Shown here: positions 48,216 to 60,062 of the stretch, piece after piece
Layout of the letters: every line of letters starts with the position of its first letter
Position numbering within the stretch: position 1 is the stretch's first letter
NCBI GenBank assembly: GCA_030704615.1
Contig: CM060732.1
Coordinates: forward strand, 28,501,053 to 28,565,052
From: Takakia lepidozioides
Lineage: Eukaryota > Streptophyta > Takakiopsida > Takakiales > Takakiaceae
Direction: 5' to 3'
DNA length: 64,000 bases
Translations under genes and position numbers: made by a program
Notes under the pieces: model-generated
The model's database searches: none
What the model saw: only the letters and a program-made list of their open reading frames with translations
Told to the model about the DNA's origin: nothing

Positions 48216-48631
48216 AATATGCCGGCTGTCTCTTAAGAGCTGTCAGCGTAGCTACGGCGTGAGCCCAGCCTCGTGAGCCTGGGAGCTGAGCTCACGCTTC
48301 AGGGAAGCGTGAGCGGCACAAATCTGCTAGAGAAGCAGGTCCTATAGGCGAGGATTGCAGGAAGGGGGCCTATTACCGTGGACAAAACAAAGGGGGCCAC
48401 CATGCACCATGTCTGCAATGCCTACACAAAAAAAGGAATATGAAAATATGGCAGATTTGAGCTCACAATGATTGACACACTTTATTTCGATTCACAGATA
48501 GACGCTTACAATGAATGGCATGTGCGTTTGCCCTGGTTCCGTGAACAAAATGTATGTGTTTGTCCTAAATGCAAAGTCTTCACACGATAACCTGGAAACC
48601 AGCATGGGAAGTGGGCATGGCTTGTATGTGT
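48216..48631. other. Stretch between LINE and SWIM fragment
   Basis: About 400 bp, probably the 3' flank of the SWIM gene. It contains short GTGAGC/GCTCAC inverted repeats (48245-48320). No coding frame of note. Confidence 0.35.
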
Positions 48632-48865
48632 TCACAGAGAATCTGGCGGAGCCCTACGTGAGCTGTCTCGCTGCAGAAGGGTGATGACTTCTCCGTAGCC
48701 TAGTGTGGCTTGCTGAATGAATTGGTCTCTCTTACCGTCGCAGCACATAATTACAAGGTATATGTAATATTGATGCTTGTAGGGGACCCACTTCCCTCTC
48801 ATGCCGAGAGCGCCCTCACGCATCGTTCTAAAATCCGGACAAGTGCACGTAAGGAAATTCCCCAC
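48632..48865 (-). pseudogene. SWIM-domain end of the interrupted MULE-like gene
   Basis: The minus strand reads VGNFLTCTCPDFRTM, then KWVPYKHQYYIYLVIM, and ends in RDSSRRAPPDSL with a stop at 48632. This is a SWIM zinc domain (CxC...CxH), except that the third ligand, normally Cys just before K-H, is Tyr (TAC). It continues the frame of the segment beyond the chromovirus at 55849 (IGSVLHGKEYQVT) when the insert and one target duplication are removed. SWIM domains are common at the end of MULE transposases and related plant proteins. Confidence 0.75.
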
Positions 48866-49592
48866 TGTCGCGGCCCTTTGCCTTGAGGGCAAGGGGTCGG
48901 GACACAGAAGGGGCTGCCCCTGTGGTGGGGGCAGTAGCAGCGATAGGTACGGGGGCTGAAGCACCCTTGAGTGCCCAAGGCACTCAAGGAGGCAGAGGCG
49001 CTCACTAGGCGGAGCCCCGCACACCGGGTTGCGGTGGGGGTGGCTCCACAAGGGGTGGTGGTAGCTTAAGCGGGACTTAGTGGGGGTGGCATAGGACTCA
49101 CCATGGGGTGGAGACCTCGTGGTGGGAGTCGTGGGGAGTCTTGGGACTCATCACGGCCCAAGGGGGTCGTGGTGAGTGGGCCAAGACTCACCGCGACTCA
49201 CCACCGGGAGTCGAGGGTTTTCGTGGTGGTTCGCCATAAAATGGCATGGTTGTTTGTGAAACCCCCGCGGACAGCTACAGAAGTATATATAGGGAGTAGT
49301 AACCCCGAGAATGGTGCAAGCCCGTTGGTGACCAAAAACTAGTGAGTAAGCGAGCGAGCCGGAAAGCGACCAAAGAGTGGGGAGCTGTTCCGGACTGCCA
49401 ACTACCAAAGGGAATTTCCCGCTGGGCCCAAATCGATGGAGGGTTCTTTGGGAGATCAAAGGGGGACCGTTATGCCCCGGTGAGCAGCCGAAGCTCCAAG
49501 TTGGCCCGACGGCCAGGTTGGGAGTCAGGCACGCGCATCAAAGCGAGTAACTATGACTTGAAGGGGAGCTTACCGAAGTGAGGTGCGCGACA
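48866..49592 (+). repeat. 5' LTR of the chromovirus
   Basis: 727 bp with 7-bp terminal inverted repeats TGTCGCG/CGCGACA. A TATA box (TATATATAG, 49284-49292) marks the likely promoter. The part before it has many GAGTC/GACTC motifs (about 49100-49215). Confidence 0.95.
49284..49292 (+). promoter_or_regulatory. TATA box in the 5' LTR
   Basis: TATATATAG within AAGTATATATAGGGAG; the right LTR has the same box at 55535-55543. Its position about 300 bp before the LTR end fits a U3/R boundary. Confidence 0.65.
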
Positions 49593-49594
49593 CT

Positions 49595-49606
49595 TGGTAT
49601 CAGAGC
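49595..49606 (+). other. Primer-binding site, initiator Met tRNA 3' end
   Basis: TGGTATCAGAGC starts two bases after the LTR end and matches the primer-binding site used by many plant LTR retrotransposons. This contrasts with the internal Met-tRNA site of the copia element at 20169. Confidence 0.9.
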
Positions 49607-49647
49607 TTAGAGTTCAGTACGCGATCGTCCTTGGGATTGGCCTCATC

Positions 49648-50770
49648 ATGGGGTCGGGCAAGCCAAAGCGAAAGCGAAACGGCCCAAAAGATGATGATCC
49701 TGGTGAGCCCGATGGGGGCGACGTGTCACCGAAGCGGCCGTTTGAGGAAGCGACGCAGGTTTCTGAAAACGAGGCCGCTCAAGAGCGTAAGGAATCCGAG
49801 GAGTTGGAGCCCGAGGAATCCCTGAGAGCTCCGACAGACCAACAGATGCCTCCCATGCCGACAGCTTTTTGGGAAGAGTTGTTGGCGCAGTTTGGCGGGA
49901 CGTTGAAAGACGTGTTGAAGGCGGCTAATGCCACTTCCACTAAGGCAAAGTTTAAGGTGGAGCCTAAGGAACCCAGCACCTTCGAGGGCGTCCGAAATCG
50001 GAAGGCACTCAACACCTGGCTCTTGGAGCTAGAGCAGTACTTCCGGGCGGCCAAGTTGAGTGACGAGGATCGGGTGGAAGTGGCTCCCAGCTATTTGAGG
50101 GGCTATGCTCAACAATGGTGGCAGAAACGCCTTCACGACCAAGGTCCAAGCCCGGAAACCTTGAACTGGAGTGGGTTCAAGGAATTGATGAAGAGACAGT
50201 TTGTGCCCCTCAACGCGTCCTGGCTTGCCCGGGACAAGATGAGGAATTTGAAGCAAACAGACGACATTCGGGGATATGTCCAGGCTTTCAATGTGCTTTT
50301 GCTCGAAGTCGCGGACATGGCATAACCGGAAATGGTCTTCAACTTTGTGGCGGGACTGGCCCCATGGGCCAGGCGGAAGTTGGAGGAGAAGCCACCTAAG
50401 ACTTTGAACGAGGCAATTGAGAGGGCTGAATGTTTCTCAGATGTCCCTAAGGGTGAAAGACAAGGCCGTAGGGAGCTGAACCACAAGAAGACCCGGCGGG
50501 AAGGTGACTCCTTCCGACCGGAAAAGAAGTGGGATAGGCCACGCGGCGACAATGGCACGTGGAAATCGAAGGGAGGGCCTTCACACGTCAAGGCGGCACC
50601 CGGTGCTTCGAAAGAAAAAGCGGGTGGAGCGGCTTATGGCGGACAGAAGGCGACCTTTGATGGAGTGTGTTTCAATTGCGGAGAGCCCGGGCACATGGCC
50701 AAGAAGTGCACGAAACCCCGACAATTGAACATGACTCGGGCAACCACGGAGCTGTCGGAAGATACCATCA
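49648..50770 (+). pseudogene. Chromovirus gag with zinc knuckle
   Basis: The ATG at 49648 begins a lysine-rich leader. The gag core follows (LNTWLLELEQYFRAAKLSDE, QWWQKRLHD). A TAA (50323-50325) interrupts VADMA/PEMVF. The frame continues to a CCHC knuckle, CFNCGEPGHMAKKC (50668-50709), with all ligands present. Gag packages the RNA and forms particles; this copy would need read-through. Confidence 0.85.
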
Positions 50771-51444
50771 GTCGCTTGGTGGAAGCGGTGGTCGCGAGGA
50801 CTTGCAAGGTAGGCAAATATTCTTGTGAGTTGTATCAGGAAACTAGCGCATTGCGTAAAGGGAGTCAGTTATTGTTCGTGGATGGGATAATATCCAGAAC
50901 TAACGTGTCATTGTTGGTGGACACAGGAGCGTCGCGCTCCTTCATGACACTGGCAATGGCACAAAAGCTGGGACTCCCGACAACTGACGTAGGGGCCTCT
51001 ATTGAGGTGCGTTCTGCCAAAGGAGAACCGCAATTGGCGACGAGGTTGGCGTTCGATGTTCCTCTTCAACTGGGGAGTTGGGAGGGACGTGAGAACTTCA
51101 CCGTCTGCGAGATCGATGGAGTGGATCTCATTTTGGGGATGACCTTTTTGAGCAGATCCGGAGCGGTCATAGATGGCCGCAAGAGGGTAGTCACGCTGCC
51201 ATGTTGGAATGGTGGCGAGGTCTTACGAGTTTCGGAAACGCCCAAACTCGTGGGAGGGCGAATAAACCTTCTGTTAGCAAGGGAGTGGGCCGTGGAGGAG
51301 GCACACGAGCCCCAGTTTTTGCTCTACATTAGAGAAGTGAAGGGAGAAGGCGATGGAGAGCCGAGCCCAGATTGGATCAAGGGGATTTTGGAGAAATACC
51401 ATGATGTGATGCCGGAGGATTTGCCAAGCGGCTTGCCACCGTGA
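50771..51444 (+). pseudogene. Chromovirus protease
   Basis: LLVDTGASRSFMT holds the catalytic Asp (codon 50920-50922), followed by the flap region and DLILGMTFLSRSGA. It is in the same frame as the second part of gag. A TGA at 51442-51444 (SGLPP/RGVDH) separates it from RT. Confidence 0.85.
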
Positions 51445-52313
51445 AGAGGAGTTGACCACAAGATTGAGGTGATACCGGGATCGGAACCGCCTGCCAAGGC
51501 GCCCTACCGGTTGAGCCACAGAGAGTTGGTCGAGCTGAAGACTCAGCTCAAGGATCTAATGTCAAAGGGGTACATCCGGCCGAGTAAGTCACCTTACGGA
51601 GCCCCGGTGCTATTTGCAGACAAGAAGGATGGGACGCTGCGGATGTGTGTCGATTACAGGGCTATGAATAAGGTGACTATAAAAAACCGGTACCCTTTGC
51701 CAAGGATCGACGACCTCTTCGATCGATTGGCAGGAGCGAAGTATTTCAGCCGGATCGACTTGCGCTCCGGCTATCATCAAATTCGGGTGGCGGAAGGAGA
51801 TGAGGAGAAAACCGCGTGCAGGACAAGGTATGGTTCATATGAGTTCTTGGTGATGCCTTTTGGGCTCACCAATGCACCAGCGACATTTAGCACGCTGATG
51901 AACAGCCTTTTCCAGGAGTGGTTGGATAACTTTGTGATCGTGTACATCGACGACATCTTAGTGTATTCGAAAACAAATGAGGAGCACTTGGAGCACCTCA
52001 AAAGGGTGTTCCAGAAATTGCGGGAAGGGAAGCTGTATGCCAAAGCTTCAAAGTGCAAATTCGGGGTCACAAAAGTGGAGTTCCTGGGGCATGTGATTAC
52101 ACAGGATGGGATCAAATGGATGACAGAAGGTGAGGGCAATTTTGGACTGGGAGCCTCCGACTTCGGTCCCGGGAGTGCGATCTTTCTAGGACTCGCCTCC
52201 TATTACCGGAAGTATGTGAAAAATTTCGCCAAATCGCGGGGCCGCTGTCAGACCTTCTGTGTAAATCTAAAGTCTGGGCATGGAACACCTTTTGTGGCCA
52301 AGCTTTTGCTGAA
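51445..52313 (+). pseudogene. Chromovirus reverse transcriptase
   Basis: Complete landmark series: [52 protein letters not shown], and the catalytic YIDD (51943-51954) in [11 protein letters not shown]. After [11 protein letters not shown] the frame is disturbed (about 52120-52310), although [13 protein letters not shown] is readable. The catalytic residues are intact, unlike in the older gypsy copy at 8.6-9.2 kb. Confidence 0.9.
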
Positions 52314-53000
52314 TTGAAGCAGCGGATGGCGGAAGCTCCAGTCTTGAAAATCCCGGAGTTCGATCGTCCATTCGAGATACATACAGATGCGTCGGACTTC
52401 GCGATTGGGGGTGTACTAATGCAAGATGGACGTCCAGTGGCTTACAAAAGTAAGAAACTGAATGAAGTGGAGCGACGGTGGCCGACGCACGAGAAAGAGA
52501 TGAAGGCGGTGGTGCACTGTCTTGAGCTTTGGCGCCACTATGTTGGTTCCAACCCAGTGAAGGTGTTCACGGACAATGTCACGGTGAAGTATTTTGCCAC
52601 GCAGCCCAAGTTGTCCCCAAAACAACTTAGGTGGCAAGATACTTTGGCGGTGTTCGACGTGGATATCCAGTACAAACCGGGACGAGACAACGTGGTGGCC
52701 GATGCTTTAAGTAGAAAGCAGCAGCTCTTGTTGGTGTACAAGGACGAGACGGCGCTCCAAAGGAAGATCCGAAAGGCTTGCCGGAAGGATGAGCTGGCGA
52801 AGTCCGTGATGCAGGACTTGAGGATGGGGGTTAAATCGCAGTTCCACTTGCAAAATGGACTGCTCCGGTATAAGCAAAAACGTCTCTACGTGCCGAAGGG
52901 AGGGATCAGAGATAGCCTCTTGAGAGAATGCCATGATAGCCCGCTTGCGGGCCACGGCGGAGCCAATCGCACTGCGGCACTCTTGAAGAAAGAGTATTTT
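52314..53000 (+). pseudogene. Chromovirus RNase H
   Basis: IHTDASDFAIGG (Asp), HEKEMKAVVH (Glu), VFTDNVTVKYF (Asp) and NVVADALSRK give the expected series. It is open and continuous with the start of integrase. The catalytic residues look intact. Confidence 0.88.
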
Positions 53001-53933
53001 TGGCCCAAACTGAGGGAGGAGGCAAAGGAGTATGTTAAGACATGCACCACATGCCAACAAAACCGGAGCGAGTACAAAAAGCAAGCGGGGCTGTTACAAC
53101 CCTTGCCGATTCCAGAGGGGACTTGGGAAAGCGTCTCGATGGATTTCATGACTGCTATGCCGCTGTCAAAGGATTCGATGCAATCATGGTGGTGGTGGAT
53201 AGGTTCAGTAAAATGGGCCATTTCATCCCCACCAAGGAGACGGCAACGGCGCAGGAGACAGGGCGACTTTACTTTGCCCACGTCTTAAAGCATCATGGAG
53301 TCCCGAAGGATATTGTCTCGGACCGCGATCCAAAGTTTACGAGTAAATTTTGGAGGGCACTTTGGAAGAAGATGGGGACGAGGCTGAAGATGAGCACCGC
53401 CTTCTGACCTACGACCGACGGCCAAACAGAAAGAGTGAATTCCGTAGTGAAGCAGATCTTGCGGAATTACGTGTCGGCAGACCAAACAGACTGGGTGGAA
53501 CACTTAGACGCGGCAGAGTTCTGTTATAATAACACAGAACACTCCGCAACGGGAGTTTCCCCTTTTGTATTGGTCTATGGAAAAGCACCTCTGGTGCCGA
53601 CAAGTTGGGCCGCCCAGGACGTTGAGGAACCGGCAGTAGCGGCGGTACTGGAAGAACGCGAGCGTTTGTTGAAGCTCGCAAAGTACAACATTGCCAAAGC
53701 TAGGAAACGGTATGAAAGGCAGGCGAATCGGAAGCGGAGGGAAGTGAAGTTTGAGGCAGGCACGGAGGTCTGGTTGAACATCAAGAATTTTCGACTACCT
53801 CCGGAATGAGTCCGAAGTTCGTACCTCCGTATGCGGGACCCTTTCGCATTCGGAAGGTTATGAATGAGGATGTGTATGAATTGGAGCTGCCGGCAAACAG
53901 CAAGGTGCACCCAGTATTCCATGTCTCCTTTTG
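52930..53933 (+). pseudogene. Chromovirus integrase
   Basis: The HHCC zinc domain is complete (HDSPLAGHGG...CTTCQQNR). The core has SVSMDFMTAMP (Asp), a frameshift near 53160, then VSDRDPKFTSKFW (Asp). A TGA at 53405-53407 follows, then TDGQTERVN (Glu). The GPF/Y-like part PPYAGPFRIRKV follows after another frame change at about 53800. Confidence 0.88.
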
Positions 53934-54203
53934 AAGCCTTACTTCAAAGATGAAGCGCGTCCGAATCGGCATCAAGTGTTGCGTCCGCCACCTATGCTGT
54001 TGGATCATGAAAATGAACCTGAGTACGAGGTGGAGGCAATACTTAAGTCGAGGAGGTTCAAGAACCGAGAAACGGAGTATCTCGTCAAATGGAAGGGCTA
54101 TCATCATGTGGAGGCATCTTGGGTGCGTGCCTCAGAAATGGGAAACGCATCCGAGGCGGTTGCAGCTTTCGAAGGGCGACCTCAAAAGCGGAAGAAGCGT
54201 TGA
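53934..54203 (+). pseudogene. Chromodomain at the end of the chromovirus integrase
   Basis: YEVEAILKSRRFKNRETEYL followed by VKWKGYHHVEASWV is a classic chromodomain with the aromatic Y, W and Y/H positions kept. Chromodomains direct chromovirus integration toward modified chromatin. Here the element nevertheless landed in a transposase-like gene. A TGA at 53931-53933 separates this frame from the integrase tail. Confidence 0.9.
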
Positions 54204-55116
54204 TGGGGACATCAACCTTGGAGCGTGGGGGAGGAAATGCATGCTTAGCCCGGCTTAGCTAGCTTAGGAATCCGATTGCAAAAACTTGTATTGTACAAAA
54301 CGTGCTATAAATGAAATGGCTTCCAAATGTTGTGCGTCCTATTTTGTTTGGAATGGTGATGCATGGTATGGTGATGCATGGTATGGTTGGCTAGTGTGTA
54401 GAATGCATGCTAGCTTATAAAAGTGGGAGAGGTAAATTGGGTTAATCGTGTGTTTGCGTAAATCGGGTGACCCCCATCCAAGGGGCAAGGAAACTTGCAC
54501 CTTCTTGGGGAGTTCACGTGCTAGTGCGCACCTGGCGCGTGCGCGTACTATAACTGCGCTACCGAGGGGGTTGCCTTGTAGTGCGGGCTAACGCGGAAGC
54601 TACGTGCTTCCGTTCACGTACTATAATCGTGTAGCCTCGGGACGAAGTCGTAGTGCGGCTTCGGCGTGTTCCCGTACCTCAGGCCAGCATTCCAAGGCGG
54701 ACCCAATTGTAGTGATTGGGGCGCACGGTTGGTTCAAGGTTATCTTCCTAGTCAAAAAGGGTTCCAGGTGAACCCTTGCTCAAGGTGATGCCAAAAGCGG
54801 CATCATGAGCGGTCGCAAGCAATGTTGTTGCAGTAAGGCGATTCGATCCTCGGGGAGGATCGTTCCTTAGCCTTGAAGTAGGCCAAGAAGAGTGCACTGG
54901 GAGGAGCTGGAGAGGCTCCACCCTTGGCCGGGACTTGGAGGAAGTCGGCCGAACTAGCTAGTGGAGAGTAGAGTCAAGTGTGGGGTTTGGTTTTTTGCCA
55001 TGGGACGCCATGGTGCGGACACAAACTCCTTGATGTGGGACGCCACAACTTGGATGTTCGTTTCTACAAAATGGACAAGTCGATGAGGACATCGACTCCC
55101 TGTTGGTAGGGGTGTG
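54204..55116 (+). other. Chromovirus 3' non-coding region
   Basis: About 0.9 kb with no coding frame. It contains repeated ACGTACTATAA-type and GTAGTGCGG motifs (54515-54665). The purine-rich GGTAGGGGTGTG just before 55117 is the likely polypurine tract. Confidence 0.6.
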
Positions 55117-55843
55117 TGTCGCGGCCCTTTGCCTTGAGGGCAAGGGGTCGGGACACAGAAGGGGCTGCCCCTGTGGTGGGGGCAGTAGCAGCGATAGGTA
55201 TGGGGGCTGAAGCACCCTTGAGTGCCCAAGGCACTCAAGGAGGCGGAGGCGCTCACTAGGCGGAGCCCCGCACACCGGGTTGCGGTGGGGGTGGCTCCAC
55301 AAGGGGTGGTGGTAGCTTAAGCGGGACTTAGTGGGGGTGGCATAGGACTCACCATGGGGTGGAGACCTCGTGGTGGGAGTCGTGGGGAGTCTTGGGACTC
55401 ATCACGGCCCAAGGGGGTCGTGGTGAGTGGGCCAAGACTCACCGCGACTCACCACCGGGAGTCGAGGGTTTTCGTGGTGGTTCGCCATAAAATGGCATGG
55501 TTGTTTGTGAAACCCCCGCGGACAGCTACAGAAGTATATATAGGGAGTAGTAACCCCGAGAACGGTGCAAGCCCATTGGTGACCAAAAACTAGTGAGTAA
55601 GCGAGCGAGCCGGAAAGCGACCAAAGAGTGGGGAGCTGTTCCGGACTGCCAACTACCAAAGGGAATTTCCCGCTGGGCCCAAATCGATGGAGGGTTCTTT
55701 GGGAGATCAAAGGGGGACCGTTATGCCCCGGTGAGCAGCCGAAGCTCCAAGTTGGCCCGGCGGCCAGGTTGGGAGTTAGGCACGCGCATCAAAGCGAGTA
55801 ACTATGACTTGAAGGGGAGCTTACCGAAGTGAGGTGCGCGACA
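55117..55843 (+). repeat. 3' LTR of the chromovirus
   Basis: 727 bp, same length as the 5' LTR with six noticed substitutions, all transitions. TATA box at 55535-55543. Confidence 0.95.
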
Positions 55844-55848
55844 CCCAC

Positions 55849-58800
55849 GGTAACCTGATATTCTTTGCCATGAAGAACTGAGCCAATAGACAACACTATG
55901 TAAATCCGTCCATATTCGGGGCAGGGACTTCGGTGATACGAGTCACCCGAGCCTGCAAAATTCTAGCCGATTCCATCTTGCAGTCGTGATCTGCACCCGA
56001 AGCGACACGACACACTGTTTTTCCATCTTTTTTTGTTGGGTGGGAGTCGGCACCGGGTGGAGGCATTGCCGGAGCATGTGGCACATCTGTGCCCACAGTG
56101 CATGAGGGCACCACCCGGGACCGTGCAAGACGGAACCCTCCCTCTTCCAGCATGCTTATCTCGGTTGATGACAACGACGTCCCAAGTTTCACAGGCCAAA
56201 TTGCGGGGGGAGGGGGCTTCATTATCACCGAAGGACGAACTGTTCCCTTGACGCATCGTGCCATATCGTCTAGGTAGAACCAGAACTTGTGGTCCTTTGA
56301 CTCCCCACTATGATAAGGTTGGAACAACCCTGTGAATGTTGGAGCTGGAGTCCTCCTGGAGCCTTTGCATATTTTTGATTTGCATTTCTTGAAAGAGGGG
56401 GTCCGAATTGCCATGCAAGCCACTCTAGATCCTGGTGGGGTGCGTTCTATATGCCACTCATTGTCAATGCAATCTGATTCATGGACACCACCTCCTCCAA
56501 TGGGATTCCTGCTGCTGTGCTTGCATGATTTGCACCTGCTCCACTGGAAGAGGACCCACCTAGGAAGGGGCGGGCACACGACTTAGTCTGCACCGGAGAC
56601 ACCTTTGGTACAGAGAAATTGACCCTGTCCGGCCGATGGGAATCTCCATCTGACTCTGGAGGAGTGTTCAATTTCCTTTTGCATGATCCAAATCTTTCCT
56701 CGCCTTCCAAATGGGGGACCCTGGATTGCAAAGGGGAGCCTTCAGTGCACCTGTTCAGAGCTCTAGCTATCTTCAATGGGTCTCCGGACCTACTCGCAGC
56801 CCTTAGCATCAACAAAGTCGTATCAAGGCCCTTGCCTCCGCCCTGTCCCATCAGAAAATTGCGGTATCTGGTTTGTTGTGTAAGTGCCCGCACCATGTCA
56901 TCAGCAGTGGCCACATACAAGTCACGTCCTGATTTGGTAGACTGCTGCATCCACGCGTTGTGAACAGTCTCCGCCAAATTACAGGATGGCATGTCAGCCA
57001 AGTCCTCCAAGGACATGTCCTGCAGGAGGCATTGCATGCAAATGTGAGGAACGAAAGAAAATGGAAGAGGTTCTGCAAGTGACAATCCAACAACCCCAAA
57101 CGAACAGGCACGATGCAAAGTGAAATTTATGTTTCTGGGATTGAAGAGGCTTACCGTCGTCATGAAAGCTCCCCACTGTCTGTACCTGAAGTGCCAGACA
57201 ACCAACCAGTCCTCCAACTCCTTCAGGTGGATACCAGTAGCAGCACCAGAGGAGAACCACCAAGCCCGGATTGCTTGGTAAGTGCTCTCAGCTTCTCCCA
57301 TTGAGGTGGCATTTTTGTACCTGAGGCAGAGCCTTCTGTGCTCCAACTAGAGGTCAGGGCAAATGCAACGCTTTGTATGACGTGCCAGAGATTGACTCCA
57401 ATGGAAGAGGCATGTGCGCTCCCTATTTTCCATTGGGACCTTAGGATCCCCCGAACCAAACACGCGCCGCACTGAATTGAAATTTGCCTGTGCACTATCA
57501 GCCATGAAGCCCGCAAAATTTGTGTTCTGCATTCCATTGCGCTGCATGACGGCCAGGAGCGAATTCCACATGAGCATCTGGGATTCAGTGTCCTCCACTG
57601 CATATCACAAATTTCTATGGAGAGCACATGCTGGTACGCTGGATCGTACACATGGCACGCCATGGTTATCCAACCCTTCACCCGTAAGCAGTAATCAAAC
57701 ATTAACCAACATTTAGCCAAATCTCCTCCAGGTTGCATTCGGCGGACTATGCTCACACCACTGCCTTCGCCCACTATGGACATCTTGAACAAATACACCT
57801 TGGATGAGCCCTGGCCAGGGAAGATACTGTTTTGAATGAATTCATAGTGACTCCTTTGTTTGAGGTCCATAATGTTGTCCATGAATCCAGCACTGCCTGT
57901 GCCCATTCTGAGTGCATTCACCTGGTTTCGAATATTGGGAGAGCTCAACACGGAGAAATGGTCCATCACTACATCAAGTGAATCTGCATCCAACATTGGT
58001 TGTGTCGCATCCCCTTCACCCAGTATGTGTTTTTCTAGGAATGCCTTGCTAGATGCAAGGGCTATAGCCTATAGCAGAAGGTGTTGCACAAGGGGCATTG
58101 TGGAATTCCTGCTTCAGTAGATTTCTAGCGATGTCCACGCTATCCCTGTAACTTCCTTTTGACACAGGATGCTCGTGTGTACCCATATGAATGCAGGCAC
58201 GAGTCATTGTCTTGCATCGGTGTGCCACCTGGTACATACGAGTGTGGCACACAGAAACACAAGACGGGGAAAGTTTGCAGAACCTGCACACAAAAGTATT
58301 GGTCTTGGGAGGGGCAAGCCCTGGGGTAGGATTCAGGGGCACACCTTCCCACTCACTTTCGTTTGGTTTAGCGCTGTTTCTCAGGCAAGGGCAAGAAATA
58401 TTCACGCACTTGCAATGCCCAACGCAAACCGACCTTCAAAATTTCAATCCAATGTCGTTGTGGATGTTCGATGTTTTTGTCCTGCACCAAGGGTGTTTGT
58501 CATGTTTCTTGTCCATGCCTTGCAGAAGCCCAGCTAGTCCATTAGAAGATGTGGGAGGGTTGAGCTCAAACAAGATCCCCATCAAACTCTGCAGGCATAT
58601 ATTGAACCCGCTGCACCCGAAGGGACTCCCAATCAACAAAACGCAGTTCGCTCTTGCACCCAGGCACCCCTGCGAGGGCTTTCAATTTCGGAATGACACT
58701 CGTTATCTCCTGCAATTCGTCATCATCCAAGAATGGAGTCGGCACTGGCGGAGGAATCTCAGAAACATCCTCCGAGGACGAGTCTGAAAGAGTCACGAAT

Positions 58801-59177
58801 GTAGTGGATGTGCTCACTTCTTGTTTCACATGAACTGTGCCCTTCTGCTGCACGACCGATGTTGCAGTGCCAGGGGTAACTACTGATCTTGCTGATTGTC
58901 TTCTCTCTTTTCCAAGGACCCAGTATGTGCCTGGAAGGACTCTCCACTTCCTTCCACACTCACCAACCAATGGTCTCTCCAAGTGCTTAGAATCCAAATT
59001 CCCATCCTCGTCATACACCTCTTTTTTAACAAGCAGAGAACCCAATTCCAGAGGGAACACTGTAACCAGCTCATCCTCATGAACAACTGCAAACCCATCC
59101 TCATCTGCAGTGGCAGTCAGTGGAAGACTACCTTCATTGGAATGAAATCGAGCGAGTCTATCTCCCTCCTTGGACAT
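55849..59177 (-). pseudogene. MULE-like transposase/SWIM gene, 5' and middle part, broken
   Basis: The 5' exon (59177 to about 58566) starts MSKEGDRLARFH and is acidic/Ser-rich. A Cys/His-rich domain follows (58300-58120: VCRFCKLSPSCVSVCHTRMY, then TRACIHMGTHEHP). Next is a transposase-like core with NFAGFMADSAQANFNSVRRV and RTCLFHWSQSLARHTKRC, as in MULE-type catalytic regions. After an intron (about 57155-57023, GTAAGC/CAG) comes a Cys-rich block (RCKSCKHSS...HESDCIDNEWHI...CKSKICKG). Lesions: a 7-bp tandem duplication (58062-58075), a frameshift near 57600, a TAG at 57347-57349, and frameshifts near 56525 and 55920. The SWIM end lies beyond the chromovirus at 48632-48865. The MULE assignment is inferred from motifs. 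Confidence 0.65.
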
Positions 59178-60062
59178 GTTTTCCTACACTGACCCAAAGT
59201 TGCGATCCACAAAGGGTCCCCCGAACTGATAGTCCACAATTCTCGAAAGGGGATCCACCCCAAACGAACTGAAGTGAATAAAGGTAGCACGACCCAAAGA
59301 CTGCGGGCGATGCATGCAATGGATGTAAGAATGACATGCACGGCGAAAGTCTGTACCGAACTTCGCAGTCAGTCACACTGAGAGACACCAACCAGAAAAA
59401 CTGTTTTCAAAGACAAGAAGCCACAAGAAGCCGTGATGTATTTGGATGAAAAGAAAACCCTGAACATGACATGAAACCATCCATTATGGAAAGACGGCAA
59501 CGACCCTGGAGACCAGTAAATAGGAAACCCCGAATCTAATGAGGTTGTGCTGTGCCAGAAGAGCGCAGCACAAACATTGACACTCCGGGGGACACCTCGC
59601 ACGAATGTGTGCAACACATCACCATTGCCGATACAAACCTTTATACCGAATGACCCCATTGCGACGGTGACGACGAAATGCAAACCGCAAGGTAGGCAGT
59701 GCAACATACGTGGATGCATATGTGAAGCATCACAATTATTGCAAATATGCAAGTACTGCTCGAAATTGAACTAGCAATAGATTTTTACGGCACTTCCGAA
59801 TTTGAAAGAATGCAAGAAGGCTGGCATGTATTGGTAGCCGGCGAAGTACATCTGACATATATCACAAGTACATGCAACGGCATTAGAAGTGCCACCACTT
59901 TTTTTCTTGGATAATTCAAAGACGCAGAAATGGATGAATTCCGTTCGCACACAATGATGACACCCGCATCCAAATACGGTTAACAATGTCCAATTTTTAT
60001 TTTGGATACATGCCAAAGTAACCTTTGTTGCAAACGTCAAACTGGAGAGCTCTAGAGGCAGC
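59178..60062. promoter_or_regulatory. Shared region between divergent genes
   Basis: About 0.9 kb between the start of the minus-strand SWIM gene and the plus-strand gene. No clear motifs or convincing coding frame were seen. Head-to-head arrangement suggests a bidirectional promoter or the middle of one composite element. Confidence 0.3.

Larger units (their letters stand above)
48866..55843 (+). mobile_element. Full-length Ty3/gypsy chromovirus nested in the SWIM gene
   Basis: 6,978 bp. LTRs of 727 bp each (48866-49592 and 55117-55843) start TGTCGCG and end CGCGACA. The target duplication CCCAC is perfect (48861-48865 and 55844-55848). The Met-tRNA primer-binding site TGGTATCAGAGC is at 49595-49606. 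Gag, protease, RT, RNase H, integrase and chromodomain are in normal order. I count six differences between the LTRs, about 0.8 percent, so insertion is recent. Coding is nevertheless broken by several stops and frameshifts. Confidence 0.95.
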
